DNA from: Ficedula albicollis
Lineage: Eukaryota > Chordata > Aves > Passeriformes > Muscicapidae
NCBI RefSeq assembly: GCF_000247815.1
Contig: NC_021673.1
Coordinates: forward strand, 112,274,766-112,338,765
Reading direction: 5' to 3'
Length of the DNA stretch: 64,000 nt
Shown: piece by piece, positions 1-11,147 of the stretch
How positions within the stretch are numbered: the stretch's first letter is position 1
Layout of the letters: each line of letters starts with the position of its first letter
The notes under the pieces: generated by a model
The model's database searches: none
The model's input: only the letters and a program-made list of their open reading frames with translations
Told to the model about the DNA's origin: nothing
Translations under genes and position numbers: made by a program

Positions 1-700
1 GAAAAGCATCCAAGGACAAAATTACCAGAGGCAGAGTCACATACTCTTTACAAACACAACACACTGACACTGTTTTACTGGTGGCACTGGGGCCTTTGAA
101 TGCACCTGTTCCTATAACCTAGGTTTTTGCTTAGCTTCTGAACAAAATCCAACATAAACCACAGGTTAAAATTTGCATTTTAGTATAAGACTTCAAAACT
201 CATTAGTGAAGACAGTGGCTTTCAAGCCAAAATGCCACTACTGTCCCTGAAAGCCCCTGAGATGTAAATCATTAGAGGTGGGGAAAGCAGTCACAAAAAC
301 ATTCTGGTGATTCCTGTTCCCATTTCTTTGCCATGCCCTTTGCTTGGGGCTGCTGCAAGGGAGGTGATGCCAGGCTGCAACCTCAGGCTGAGGTGCTGCT
401 GCTTGGCTTAAATCTGTTCTTTTCTTGTCAATCCTTTGTGTTCAGGGACGAAAGGTGCAGTGCAACAGAGAGATCTCTCCTCTCTGCTTTAGAAACTGCC
501 TCCTCATCTCTGGTTTTCCACAGGTCAAACCCAAGACTTTGAAAAAGATTTCAAACTGCATCTTGTATATGGAAATTCACAGCTTTGGGCAGGTTCATGA
601 CCAGGCCTAAAATTTCAAGTTTAAGATTAAGAACCTGCTGCCTAAATGTAATTAATTTTACTTGTGCTTTGCCTTTCTCTGTTTTTTAACAGCAGTGCGG
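1..700. other. Intergenic sequence, no gene recognised
   Basis: I see no conserved coding exon, RNA gene or clear transposon here. Short open frames around 333-610 have no recognisable protein similarity and lack convincing splice context. The block ends where the nested tandem duplication begins. Confidence 0.5.
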
Positions 701-1665
701 TTTTGTAAGCATCACTTGCCTGCTTTTATATGTATCCACTGTACTTGATTCCTTCAGGATTTGCAGGCATGGTGGAAGCCAAACTCACTTCAGTGAAAGC
801 TCAGAGGTTAAAGATCTCAGAGGAAGAGGGGTGCAGACAGCAGGAGCAGGTTAGGAAGAGGATGAGGTTTGCCTAGGCAAGGCAGCAGGGGTCCACATGG
901 AACCAGATTTGGGCAGCCACCCACCCCTGCAACCACACCGTCATCTGTGGCAAGAGGCACCCAGTCAGGCTCTGAAGACCAAAAGGTAGCAAAGGAGGGT
1001 GACAAAATGAAAAGGTACGTTGAATTGAGTTTGTAGGTAAAGTTGGGAAACCTGGATTTGTACTATTTATTCCTTTTTAAATGTGTATGCTTTTTATCCA
1101 GTTTTGTAAGCATTACTTGCTTATGTATCCACTAACTTATATATGTATCCACTGTACTTGATTCCTTCAGGGGTTTTGTAAGCATCACTTGCCTGCTTTT
1201 ATATGTATCCACTGTACTTGATTCCTTCAGGATTTGCAGGCATGGTGGAAGCCAAACTCACTTCAGTGAAAGCTCAGAGGTTAAAGATCTCAGAGGAAGA
1301 GGGGTGCAGACAGCAGGAGCAGGGATTTTCAGGCATGGTGGAAGCCAAACTCACTTCAGTGAAAGCTCAGAGGTTAAAGATCTCAGAGGAAGAGGGGTGC
1401 AGACAGCAGGAGCAGGTTAGGAAGAGGATGAGGTTTGCCTAGGCAAGGCAGCAGGGGTCCACATGGAACCAGATTTGGGCAGCCACCCACCCCTGCAACC
1501 ACACCGTCATCTGTGGCAAGAGGCACCCAGTCAGGCTCTGAAGACCAAAAGGTAGCAAAGGAGGGTGACAAAATGAAAAGGTACGTTGAATTGAGTTTGT
1601 AGGTAAAGTTGGGAAACCTGGATTTGTACTATTTATTCCTTTTTAAATGTGTATGCTTTTTATCC
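701..1665 (+). repeat. Nested tandem duplication (about 400 bp unit with an inner 93 bp duplication)
   Basis: A segment beginning TTTTGTAAGCATCACTTG at 701 and ending at 1099 recurs from 1174 to 1665. At the left end the copies are offset by 473 bp. Further right the offset is 566 bp, because the second copy contains an extra 93 bp tandem duplication (1231-1323 repeated from 1324). A shorter, diverged part of the left end also appears at about 1101-1173. The right halves (from about 750 and 1316) look identical. The 93 bp inner unit is a multiple of three, so an open frame from 1203 to 1442 reads through both inner copies and gives a 31-residue repeat with the motif MVEAKLTSVKAQRLK. Confidence 0.9.
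1231..1415 (+). other. Candidate duplicated exon of an unidentified plus-strand gene
   Basis: Each copy of the 93 bp unit has an AG-ending pyrimidine-containing stretch on its left (ATTCCTTCAG) and GTTAGG on its right, which could be acceptor and donor sites. The frame beginning TTT GCA GGC ATG is open and encodes a charged segment containing KISEEEGCRQQEQ. A second copy of this candidate lies at about 751-849. I do not recognise the protein. In mammals MEP1B lies tail to tail with GAREM1 at this position, but these residues do not resemble meprin beta as I know it. This may be chance open frame in a duplicated repeat. Confidence 0.2.
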
Positions 1666-1800
1666 TTGGCCTGCCATGTTCCTTCTGGAGTCTCAGTTCC
1701 CAAGTCCTAGTTTTTGGCATTGTACAAGGAGTTCAGATTGGATCGTACAAAATAAAAAATGAACATGGTGAAATCTGTGAAATGACACTTCATTTTTCAG

Positions 1801-1839
1801 TAAAGCAACTGTAGCAGAGAAGAATCAGAAGAAGAAACA
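1801..1839 (+). other. Candidate 39-nt micro-exon, unidentified
   Basis: CATTTTTCAG ends at 1800 and GTATGT starts at 1840, good acceptor and donor consensus around 39 nt. In the frame continuing from the possible donor GTACGT at 1015 or 1581, the segment reads KATVAEKNQKKKQ without a stop. The Lys/Gln-rich composition resembles small spacer exons, but no family is recognised. Transcript evidence would be needed to accept it. Confidence 0.2.
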
Positions 1840-1948
1840 GTATGTGCCCTTGGATTTATTTATTTTTTTTAATCAGGAAGGCAGGGTTATTGGAAGCCTT
1901 ACTTGACAGATAAGATAAAACTTTAAATATCACTGTGTTTTATTAAAG

Positions 1949-1982
1949 GAGTCAGAAGAGGAAAATGTTTCAGCAATCAACA
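1949..1982 (+). other. Candidate 34-nt micro-exon, unidentified
   Basis: An acceptor-like TATTAAAG ends at 1948 and a donor-like GTAAGG begins at 1983. Joined to the candidate at 1801-1839, the frame stays open and reads SQKRKMFQQST. It is weak on its own: the polypyrimidine tract is poor and the exon is very short. It is listed because it keeps frame and composition with the preceding candidate. Confidence 0.15.
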
Positions 1983-2111
1983 GTAAGGCAAGAGTAACTG
2001 CAGACCTACAAAGACACAGGGAGAGCATTGTGTCCATATCTACTGAAGTTTCATTGATTTGTTATGAAAGGAAAAATTTCAGATCCATGAAAATCAAACT
2101 CTCCTATTAAG

Positions 2112-2466
2112 AGAGGACGAGAGTTTTGGTTGCTTAGCCTGGAGAAGGCTTCAGGGTGATCTTAGTGTTGCATTTTAACATATAAAGGTGGCTCACAGGA
2201 AAGATGGAGAGAGGTTTTTTATCAGGGTCTATGGCAAGAGGACAAAAGGCAGTGGCTTTAAATTCAAATAGGGTAATTAAGTTTGGACATAAGGAAGAAA
2301 TTTCTTATGATGGGACACCAGAACAAGTTGTTCAGAGAAGTTGTGGGTTCTTTTAATTGCACAAGACCAGGTTGGATGGAGCAACTTTGTCTAGTGGAAG
2401 GCAGGGGGCTGGATGAGATATCTTTAAAGGTCCCTTCCAACCCAAATGATGAAATCATTCAATGAA
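2112..2466 (+). mobile_element. CR1 LINE 3' fragment
   Basis: The block contains diagnostic CR1 3'-end phrases in order: GCTTAGCCTGGAGAAG near 2133, a CTTTAAATTC-type stretch near 2255, TAAGGAAGAAATTTCTTATG near 2289, TCTAGTGGAAGGCAGGGG near 2391, and TCTTTAAAGGTCCCTTCCAA near 2421. It is 5'-truncated, as most CR1 copies are, and diverged. The usual terminal short tandem repeat is degenerate (ATCATTCAATGA). No intact reverse-transcriptase frame remains. Confidence 0.85.
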
Positions 2467-3842
2467 ATGCTAATCCAGTGCAATTTTCCAATCTTTTTTG
2501 AGGGATAAAAACACCCATGTTTTTCAGGAAGGGCCAGTTACCAGGATGGCCAAGGATTCATTCCTCAGGAGCACAGGTACTATCCAGGACTAGCACTTAG
2601 GTTCGTTTCTAGCTGTCATATGTTTCTCCCACTTGCAGAGCTGCAGTTAAATAAATAAGATTAGCCAAGATACATGTAGTTCTTCAGGGCTCTGCCAGAC
2701 ATTCTGCCAGGTCTTACACTGCTGACCTACTAGACTTTCCTCCTGTTTGCACTAATCCACTGGGAACCCAGCCCTGGAGACCTGCCTCGCTGACCCCCAT
2801 ACTCATTAACAACAAGTATTACTGTACAATGGAACAGCACCAGCACAATTAAAACAGCTCCTTCTCATGGCAGAGCCTTTGTGGGGTTGGCAGCGAGTCC
2901 TAATGAGGGCCCTGAACCCATCCATCACCCAGTGCAGCCCCTCCAGCAGGTTCCATCCCCTGTGGCTGTGTGCCAGTCTGATACTGTGTGGCACATACAA
3001 GAACTACAGCATCCACTGCCACACACAGGGGACAGCAGCCAGGGGACACGTCCTTCCACTTCACTGCCAGCTCCTTAGGCTTGGCACCTTAGAAATGTTT
3101 TCTCCTTCATTCCTATTTTTTTCCCTTTTATTATTTTTCCTCCTACGACTCCCTGTGAGGAGTGGTTTTCATTTATTCCAAGCATGTTTAGCAAGAGATT
3201 CCTTTTGTCCCGCCCAGGAGTCAAGGGCATTTTGAGGTCTCATTGAGCAATAAATAAATATTTGAGTCATATTTCTGTTGTCCCACTGTGGTGGCCTGGT
3301 TACCCATCTTGAGCTTTCCACCTTTGGAATCTGATGGAGAGAATGGTGAGAAGACACCTAGTTTTCAAAGCCACTCTTCGTGTCAGCTCTTCATTATGCC
3401 AAGTAAGAATGAATATAAAATGATTTATCCTGGGGGGAAAGGAGAAATGCCAGATCCAGGCAGCTGAATAAAAATATAAATACTGCCAGCTTTCAAAAAA
3501 ATTGATCTTCATTGAGTGTGACAATCACAGGCAAGAGAATTCTATATGCAGAATACAGTTAATAGTGAGTTTTTGTGGAAGTGCTGTTCTGTCGCCTATA
3601 CAGGTAGAGGTAGCAGTCAGCAAGGGGTGCAAAGTGAATCCCTAAAAATAGTGCTGCCATGGAAGTGAGGCTGCTAGGGAAATGGTCCAGCAGCACTAAG
3701 AGCATAAGCAAAATCACCAAGGGCAACTGCCCAAGCAGGACTGATTTCATGTTCATTCTGCAATGGCAAATCCCATCATGTGCTCACAGCACAGAAAAGG
3801 AGAAGAACATGGGAGCTTCGCCCAGGTTTGCAGCTTTGAGTT
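2467..3842. other. Intergenic sequence, nothing recognised
   Basis: The open frame at 2867-3235 (122 codons) has no recognisable similarity and overlaps other-frame open readings of similar length. I see no RNA gene or clear repeat in this stretch. Confidence 0.4.
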
Positions 3843-3940
3843 ACTCAGTGCACAGGAGAGTGTCTACATGTGATGTGTGCATCTGGTGACCACTCAGTGC
3901 ACAGGAGAAAGTGTCTACATGTGATGTGTGCATCTGGTGA
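3843..3940. repeat. Tandem duplication, about 49 bp unit
   Basis: ACTCAGTGCACAGGAGA starts at 3843 and again at 3892. The copies share the rest of the unit (GTGTCTACATGTGATGTGTG, then CATCTGGTGAC), apart from a 2-bp AA insertion in the second copy. They are otherwise identical. Confidence 0.95.
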
Positions 3941-3959
3941 CATAAAATGTGTTTGTACC

Positions 3960-4150
3960 TGGGCAGCAGAGCGTGGTGTGGGGTGCCCCAAGCTAGTGAT
4001 GACCTGAGCTAGTGCAGTCCTCTGCTGCCAAGGACGTCAGGGATTAACCACCGGCGGCACGAGGCAGGACGTCAGGCTCTGTCTGCACCCCGGTCCCACA
4101 GCAGCTCGGGGACAGGAGCCCCAGGGGGAGGGAGCACAGGGAATACACAC
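3960..4150. promoter_or_regulatory. Local GC/CpG-enriched patch with two GACGTCAG sites
   Basis: The block is GC-richer than its surroundings and holds several CpGs (CCGGCGGCACGAGG, CCCCGGTCCC, AGCTCGGGG). GACGTCAG occurs at 4033-4040 and 4068-4075, 35 bp apart. This sequence overlaps the CREB/ATF core TGACGTCA in seven of eight positions. It could be a small promoter or enhancer, or a decayed GC-rich repeat. No transcript is evident. Confidence 0.25.
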
Positions 4151-5500
4151 ACCTGAGAGACCCAGGAGAGCTCTAGTTGACTGTGTCACACCAACAGGAG
4201 GAGCATGTCTGAGAGCATTAAGTTTGCATTTTCCAAAGAGAAGAGAGCTGTGTTTTCAGGTCTCAACCCTGCCTCTATTCTTTATTCATGTTTATAGGTA
4301 GCCATGGTGACTGATCAGGAGATTTATGTCAGGCTTGATGACTTCTATACATAATATATGCATATATATGAATAATATACCTGCCTGGTTTAGAACAGCA
4401 CTTTCCTGACAGGGAGATGAACATATTTTGATCTGGGCTGCAGCCCTTCACTTCTCCTGCATGCAGTGAATGCTATCCTATACCCTGTAGATCTCTTTGC
4501 TCAGGCTGGAGCCAAGTGACTGGGGCATTCAAATAATTAAATATTTTTCTTTCCTTTCTTAGAAGAGGGGAGCAGATATGTGCCCTAGACAGACCTGCTC
4601 ATGGTGCATGAGATTTTCCTTAACTTGTGAAAGCAATTCTGCTTCTCTCTGTCCCTCCCCTCACCGCCCTGTGATGCACATCCTGCCTCCACACACAGTT
4701 CTTTCCTCTCCTAGATGTGAGGGTTGGAGGCAAGTAAACCCCATCTGTCTCAAATCCAATGGCAACTACTGTGTCAGATTCTGCCCTGCTTTATGTCTCA
4801 CAAGCAAAGAGCAATGATTCCTTCCATAAACCCTTCCACAACTTCTGTTGTGCTGTAGTAAACTTTCTCTTGGCCTGGTATCAGCGAATAAAGCTTCAGC
4901 TCAAAGGAATCTGGCACAGCAGCAACTTATCTACATAACACGTTGATGGTAGAGTTGACATTTCCCCCCATTGCCAGTACCCAAGGAAGTGAGAACAGGC
5001 AACCTGCAACCTACAGCACAACAACATTGTTTTGTCTCTGATTTCCTCCCCATTCAATAAATGCCTCAGAAACTTTCTGCAAAGCAGGAATATTTGTGCA
5101 CGGTTCTGTACTTAAAAGCATATCCAAATTATAATTGAATGCTTCCCTCCAAAACAAAGATAATAGGGTTTGGGAAAATAGTGTTTCAGGTGAATGTCTC
5201 CTTGAGACAGGCAAACTGTCTGGCAACAAATTCTTTGGGGAAACACAGCTTGATACTCTTGCTGAAGGGGAACAAGTGAAATTACAAGACAGGGAAAAGT
5301 AACATGTCTTGAGAGGTTACATGCAAAAGCCTGATTACTCCTCTCAATTATCCCAACCTCACTTTGCTAAATTCACTGTTTGAGAAGTGCTTATTTCCAA
5401 ATTATACCGAGTTGAGCAAGAGGATAAGTCAGTGAAATTACTAAATGAAAACCAACCCTTTTATATAATACATGCAACCCGACCAATTTAGTACAACAAA
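4151..5500. other. Intergenic sequence downstream of GAREM1
   Basis: AT-rich sequence with a short TA-rich tract at about 4350-4380 (TATATGCATATATATGAA). No conserved exon or recognised transposon is seen. The region may contain sequence beyond the inferred GAREM1 cleavage site. Confidence 0.4.
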
Positions 5501-5536
5501 TTCTGTACACATTTGAAGTATCATGAAAATAGTGTC

Positions 5537-5542
5537 TTTAAT
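5537..5542 (-). terminator. GAREM1: Candidate distal GAREM1 polyadenylation signal
   Basis: Plus-strand TTTAAT reads ATTAAA on the minus strand, the most common variant of the poly(A) hexamer. The minus-strand sequence just downstream (plus 5475-5515) is rich in T and G (for example TTTGTTGTACTAAATTGG), as expected for a downstream element. The AT-rich block upstream looks like a 3' UTR end. It would give a 3' UTR of about 4.7 kb. This is inference from motif and context. Confidence 0.4.
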
Positions 5543-6279
5543 ATACAGTTTATATACTTACAATACACGGTTTAAATTTGTTCATATACATTACAGGGAT
5601 ATTTATTTGCACCTGGTTTAAATAACAATCTGCCTTCAGCCTTTTACACAAAAGCCCAAACAGCACAGAATTCCACAAAACCCATGCTTCGTTTTATAAC
5701 GGAAATGTACTAAGCCAAAGTTTTAGGGCTTTTTCTTTTTTATTTTTTTTCCCAAGTGTTACTTTTTTGACATACCCAAAGTGAATCTAAAGAGCTAAGA
5801 ACAAACATTTTAATACAATTCAGAAGATTGTCCAAGTCAAGAGAATCACTCTGCAGATTTTCACACTGAAAATTTGGTTATTACACACAAAAACTGAGAA
5901 GTCTGAACAACTCCTGGACTACTAGGAGTTTAAGACATAACAAAACTAAGAGTCATTTATTGCTAGGTCTCAACAGGGGGCCTGCATTTCCCCACTGCCC
6001 TGCCATCCCTATAAATAAAAAGGAAGATCCCTTTTGCTTGTTAGGATTTCATCTGTACCTTCAGGCTTGTATACAGGAATGCTGCAATTTCATAGCATCA
6101 GAAAGAGGAGCCAGGAGAGCTGGGCTAAGCTGTAGTCCTCTCACAGGGCTGGTGTTTGGCTGTTAAGTACCACGGTGTAACCCCTGCCTGGCCTGCAGGC
6201 AGGACTTGGCTGGCCTGTGTCACAGGCAGGCAACCCACTGGGAAGCACTCAAGAAGCTGGTGCCAGCACAATTTGTTTC

Positions 6280-6290
6280 GGGGGGGGGGG
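6280..6290. repeat. Homopolymer G11
   Basis: Eleven consecutive G on the plus strand (C on the sense strand of the inferred GAREM1 3' UTR). It is likely length-polymorphic and error-prone in sequencing. Confidence 0.9.
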
Positions 6291-7160
6291 ACGACAATCA
6301 AGAAGTTGATTCAAGATGAAAACATAGGAGAAAACAATTATTTATAGACAGGTTTGAAACACAGTGCTCTTTCAGGCAGCTTTGCTGTTTACACTGCTTC
6401 TCTTGAAGCTGTTGTTGTGGAACAAAGTTTATTTAAGTGGCAAGTAAACCTGTTCTATTAGAAAATACACAGTAATACAGAACAAATTCTAACCCTTGCT
6501 TCTAGCTGAAAAGAACACTTCAAAATGTATTTCCCTTCTATATTTGGATGGATCAAATGTTTTCTGTCTAAGCTTCTAGCCGTAGGCAATTTTTACAATA
6601 TGGCAAGAATAAGATCGCAAATATGCACTTTGAGTTGCTGTCAACACAGCTTTGGTTAGCCAGGCAGGCAGCAAAACAAAGAATCTTAATCCTAGGCACA
6701 ATGAGCATTTGAAAGAAACCAGCATTTCCCCTCAAGTTTCCTCTCCGTCCCTCCCCTGCCCAGTTTGGTGTCCACCTCCAGAAAAGCCTCCATGCCAAAA
6801 CCCAGCTTTCACTGCTGAAGGCAGCATCAGCCCTTGTGCCAACACGTGACAGTTGCATAGAAAGGACGTGTTTCCTGGTGCAGGACAGAGACACAGCTCC
6901 ATGCAGAACGACATGACGTGTTTTTTGCTACCAAAACTCCCAAACAAAAACCCCACGCACAACACACAGCTCAGACACCAATAACCAAGCACCATAGGCC
7001 TTACATTTATTTAATCTGTGGAAAGAAATCCAAAGTTAGGAGTAGCCTACTTTAGTGAACTGCCTTGAAAATGTAAGTGATTTGAGGCCAACTCTGGCAC
7101 AATGCTCAATGGTTACAGCTCTCAGGCCCCAAAGACAACCAACACAACTCCCATCAACAT

Positions 7161-7274
7161 GGCTGGATTCCACTACTGTCCAAAACCAGACTGGTTTTCC
7201 CCACTGCTGACCTCCACGGCTGGACTCCATTACTGTCCAACACCAGACTGGTTTTCCCCACTGCTGACCTCCAT
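7161..7274. repeat. Tandem duplication, 57 bp unit, two copies
   Basis: Copies at 7161-7217 and 7218-7274 begin GGCTGGATTCC and GGCTGGACTCC and share CAGACTGGTTTTCCCCACTG. They directly abut and differ at a few positions. They fall in the inferred GAREM1 3' UTR. Confidence 0.95.
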
Positions 7275-7947
7275 GCTGTGCTTGGGAGTTGCCATAGCCT
7301 GGCTACCTATTGAAAGGCAGCCCTTTGCATAACCTGGGATCCAAAGGCTGAGCCACAGCACTCCACATGCCCAGCTTGCTCATCACTCCCCTGATCTCAC
7401 CAGAGCAGACACTTCAGCCCAGCTTATGTACCACAGCAGGTAGATCAACAGCAGAGCCATATAACTCACAGAACACAAATGTTAGGAACACCTAAATCCC
7501 CAAAAATGGCTTGGAAAGTGAAGGTGATGAGTGGCTAAGGGCAAAAGAAAAAGTTAAATGCTGATACATTATGCATAAAAGTAATCAAGCAGTGCCAAGT
7601 CAGAATGAGACAACTGGAAGGCCAGCAATAGGAAGTTTGCAGTTAGGGGTTTTAGCTGTACTTTGGCACACAGGCTCAGCTAATGCAATCATGCACATTT
7701 CTAGGCCTTTCTGTGGGCCAGCTCTATTCTGGTTTATGCACATGGGATGTTAATGCAGCATGGTTATGAATGCAAATTCCACCAGTCTCTTTGCAAGAAC
7801 AACCAAGGAGGCAAGCAGATATAATAGAATAGGTGTGAATCCACAGTCAAAGAAAACTACTTTCTCAGGGATGCTAAAATTCTGGGGGGTTCTAGCAATA
7901 TTTAATGCTAATATTACCAGGACTGCAATATTTTCCTCCTTTTTTGC

Positions 7948-8012
7948 TTTTTTTTTTTTGTTTTTTGTTTGTTTGTTTTTTGTTTTGTGTTTTGTTATTT
8001 TGGGGTTTTTTA
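7948..8012. repeat. T/G-rich low-complexity tract
   Basis: A run of T with interspersed single G (TTTGTTTGTTTG type) followed by GGGGTTTTTT. On the minus strand this is an A/C-rich low-complexity tract. No insertion structure was identified around it. Confidence 0.85.
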
Positions 8013-10013
8013 CCTAGAATTAACAAGCTGAGCAAAACAATAGCAAGTACCTGGCATTAAAGATTTGGCCCTTTCATATTTGAACACTCATTTGACACAG
8101 CGAGGTTTAAAAGGCAGTTGGTTTCAATTTGCATGTGGTCTACCAACAGCATACACATCTGAACAGTATCTGAATGTGATCTAGTATTATTTGAAGCTAA
8201 AATATTTTAAAATGCTAATTAAAAAGCGTTTGGAGAAAGTTATTGATCTGTTGCTCAAAGTCAATACATTATGAAAAAAAAAAGGATTATGAACTCTTGG
8301 GGGTTTTTCTGTTGGGATATTTGTTAGTTCTATAGTACCTGCAACAACTGGGCTTTGCTTTCTGGTTGGCAACTGGTGGTTTGCATTACTGCAGGACAAA
8401 TAATGCATCTTGGCTTTGGCATGGTGACATGACGTGAAATGTGTCCCAACAACATAAAGCTCTATTTGCTAATAAATTCTTTTTAATGAGTCAATATGGT
8501 TGAGAAAACAGGCAAATCTAGTGTTTTTGTCTCTGCTCTGTATATTCTCTTGAGGCTCCCAACTACGTGCCCTTCAATAGAGATATTTTTTAATCAAAAA
8601 GGTAAGCAAGGCAGGTGATGGTGCTCTCCTGGCCAGGGCTCTGCTCAGCAGTAAGTGAAGTTGCTTTAGCATTCCTAGCTCTGATCACCTGAGGATCCTG
8701 GGCATGCACGTTTGCTGAGGAGGAAGGGATAACACAGACTGTTTCCTGAGGACCTCCACAAATCCTCCAATCCAGTATATAAAGGCAGGGGGATCCTGGG
8801 GTTATTTAGACACATTTCAGAAAGCTCTGTCAACTACAAAAAAATCCACAAAGGACTATCAAAAGTTAGTCCCATTCCTAGCTTTTTGAGCAGTTAAATC
8901 TGAGAGGTCTCCAGGGGCAGACTACTGCCCACTTACCATTTCTGTGCTCCCTTTTAACTGCTACTTCCATGTGACATCTACTGCAGTGAGTTTTTGCAGC
9001 TGGGCAACTGAATTAGCACATCCTTTGATGCTACAGCCCTTTCCACTTTGACACCCACATCTTCCTAGCCCACTGCAAACAAGACAGGTGAACTGAAAAG
9101 ATCACAAGCACTTCCTGTGGCATGGCCCAAAACCTCCTTCAGCCCATTCCCAGCAGCATGCCATGCTCTGTTTCCGATCCCTCCCACCTTGCCAGCACTT
9201 TATTTCAAAGGCATGACACAGGAGCACTATCACCTTCCCACACAGGTCAGACTGCAGGATCAGGAGAGCAGACCAAGCACGTTTTCAGACAATCAGAACA
9301 GCAGCAGAAGAAACACAAGGAGTTGTTACCTTCCACCACAGCACGACTCCTGAAAGGGCTGTGCTAGCAGGCTGCTGCAGCAGGCAGGATCTGCTGAGAA
9401 AAGAGCCTGTGCACTGAACTGCTTTTCCCATGAGAAAGCTGCACGACCAGAAGTCATGCTATTTACTCCAGTCATCCGACTACAAAAGCAACTTTTGAAA
9501 TCTACAGGTCATAAACTTTTAATTGGCCAGGGCAGGGTGGCTCAGTAGAAAATCCCCCTTCTCCCTCCCCTCTGGGCAACGAGCTAAGCATGACTCTTGG
9601 TTTAAAAACATTTAACTCTTTTTGCTCAAAGCAACATGGAAAAATAAATCCATGTTGCAGATAGTCAGGAAGATACTGATAAAAATAATGCTGCAAGAAT
9701 AGTGTATTAGTGGCACTTCACAGCAATTCTTAACACTTTCAGATGTAGTGTCAAAACCAATGCTTTCTGTGAGTCACAGCATGTTGCCAAATATTATGTG
9801 AACAGAAGTAATCCCATAAGAAATACCTTTTTTTTGCAGTTAACAGAAAATTGTAAACTGGATTGGTGTGTGTCTTTCAGCATCAAATTGTCCAGTAATA
9901 AATACGACTAAGTCTTAACAGACTATGGAGTCAAAGTTCCCTTAGTGTCCAGTTTTTAGCAGCTGTTGAATGTTCAGGGATGCACAAAGGCACACCTCTG
10001 CAGATTCTCTACC

Positions 10014-10019
10014 TTTATT
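10014..10019 (-). terminator. GAREM1: Candidate proximal GAREM1 polyadenylation signal
   Basis: Plus-strand TTTATT reads AATAAA on the minus strand, about 170 nt past the GAREM1 stop codon. It is the canonical hexamer but is unusually close to the stop, so it may serve a short isoform or be unused. Confidence 0.3.
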
Positions 10020-10184
10020 ATTGACATAGAAAAAAAAAAGTCCATTCACCACTGAAAAATGTTTATCTGCATAGTAAGAATTTTTCTACTACTATTTACA
10101 AAAAGAATTTTTAGTGCAAAAAACCAGGAAGTGATGTATTAGCTCAAATGTATTGAGTACAGTTTCACTAAAAACTAGACAGCA

Positions 10185-11147
<963 letters not shown>

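Larger units (their letters stand above)
5520..10184 (-). other. GAREM1: Inferred GAREM1 3' UTR
   Basis: This stretch follows directly on the minus strand from the GAREM1 stop codon at 10185-10187. It has no competing gene. It contains AT-rich blocks, a proximal AATAAA (plus TTTATT at 10014-10019), the distal ATTAAA at 5537-5542, an 11-nt G run at 6280-6290 (poly-C in the transcript), a 57 bp tandem duplication at 7161-7274 and a T/G-rich tract at 7950-8010. The true extent depends on poly(A) site choice. A shorter 3' UTR ending near 9990 is an alternative. Confidence 0.4.
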
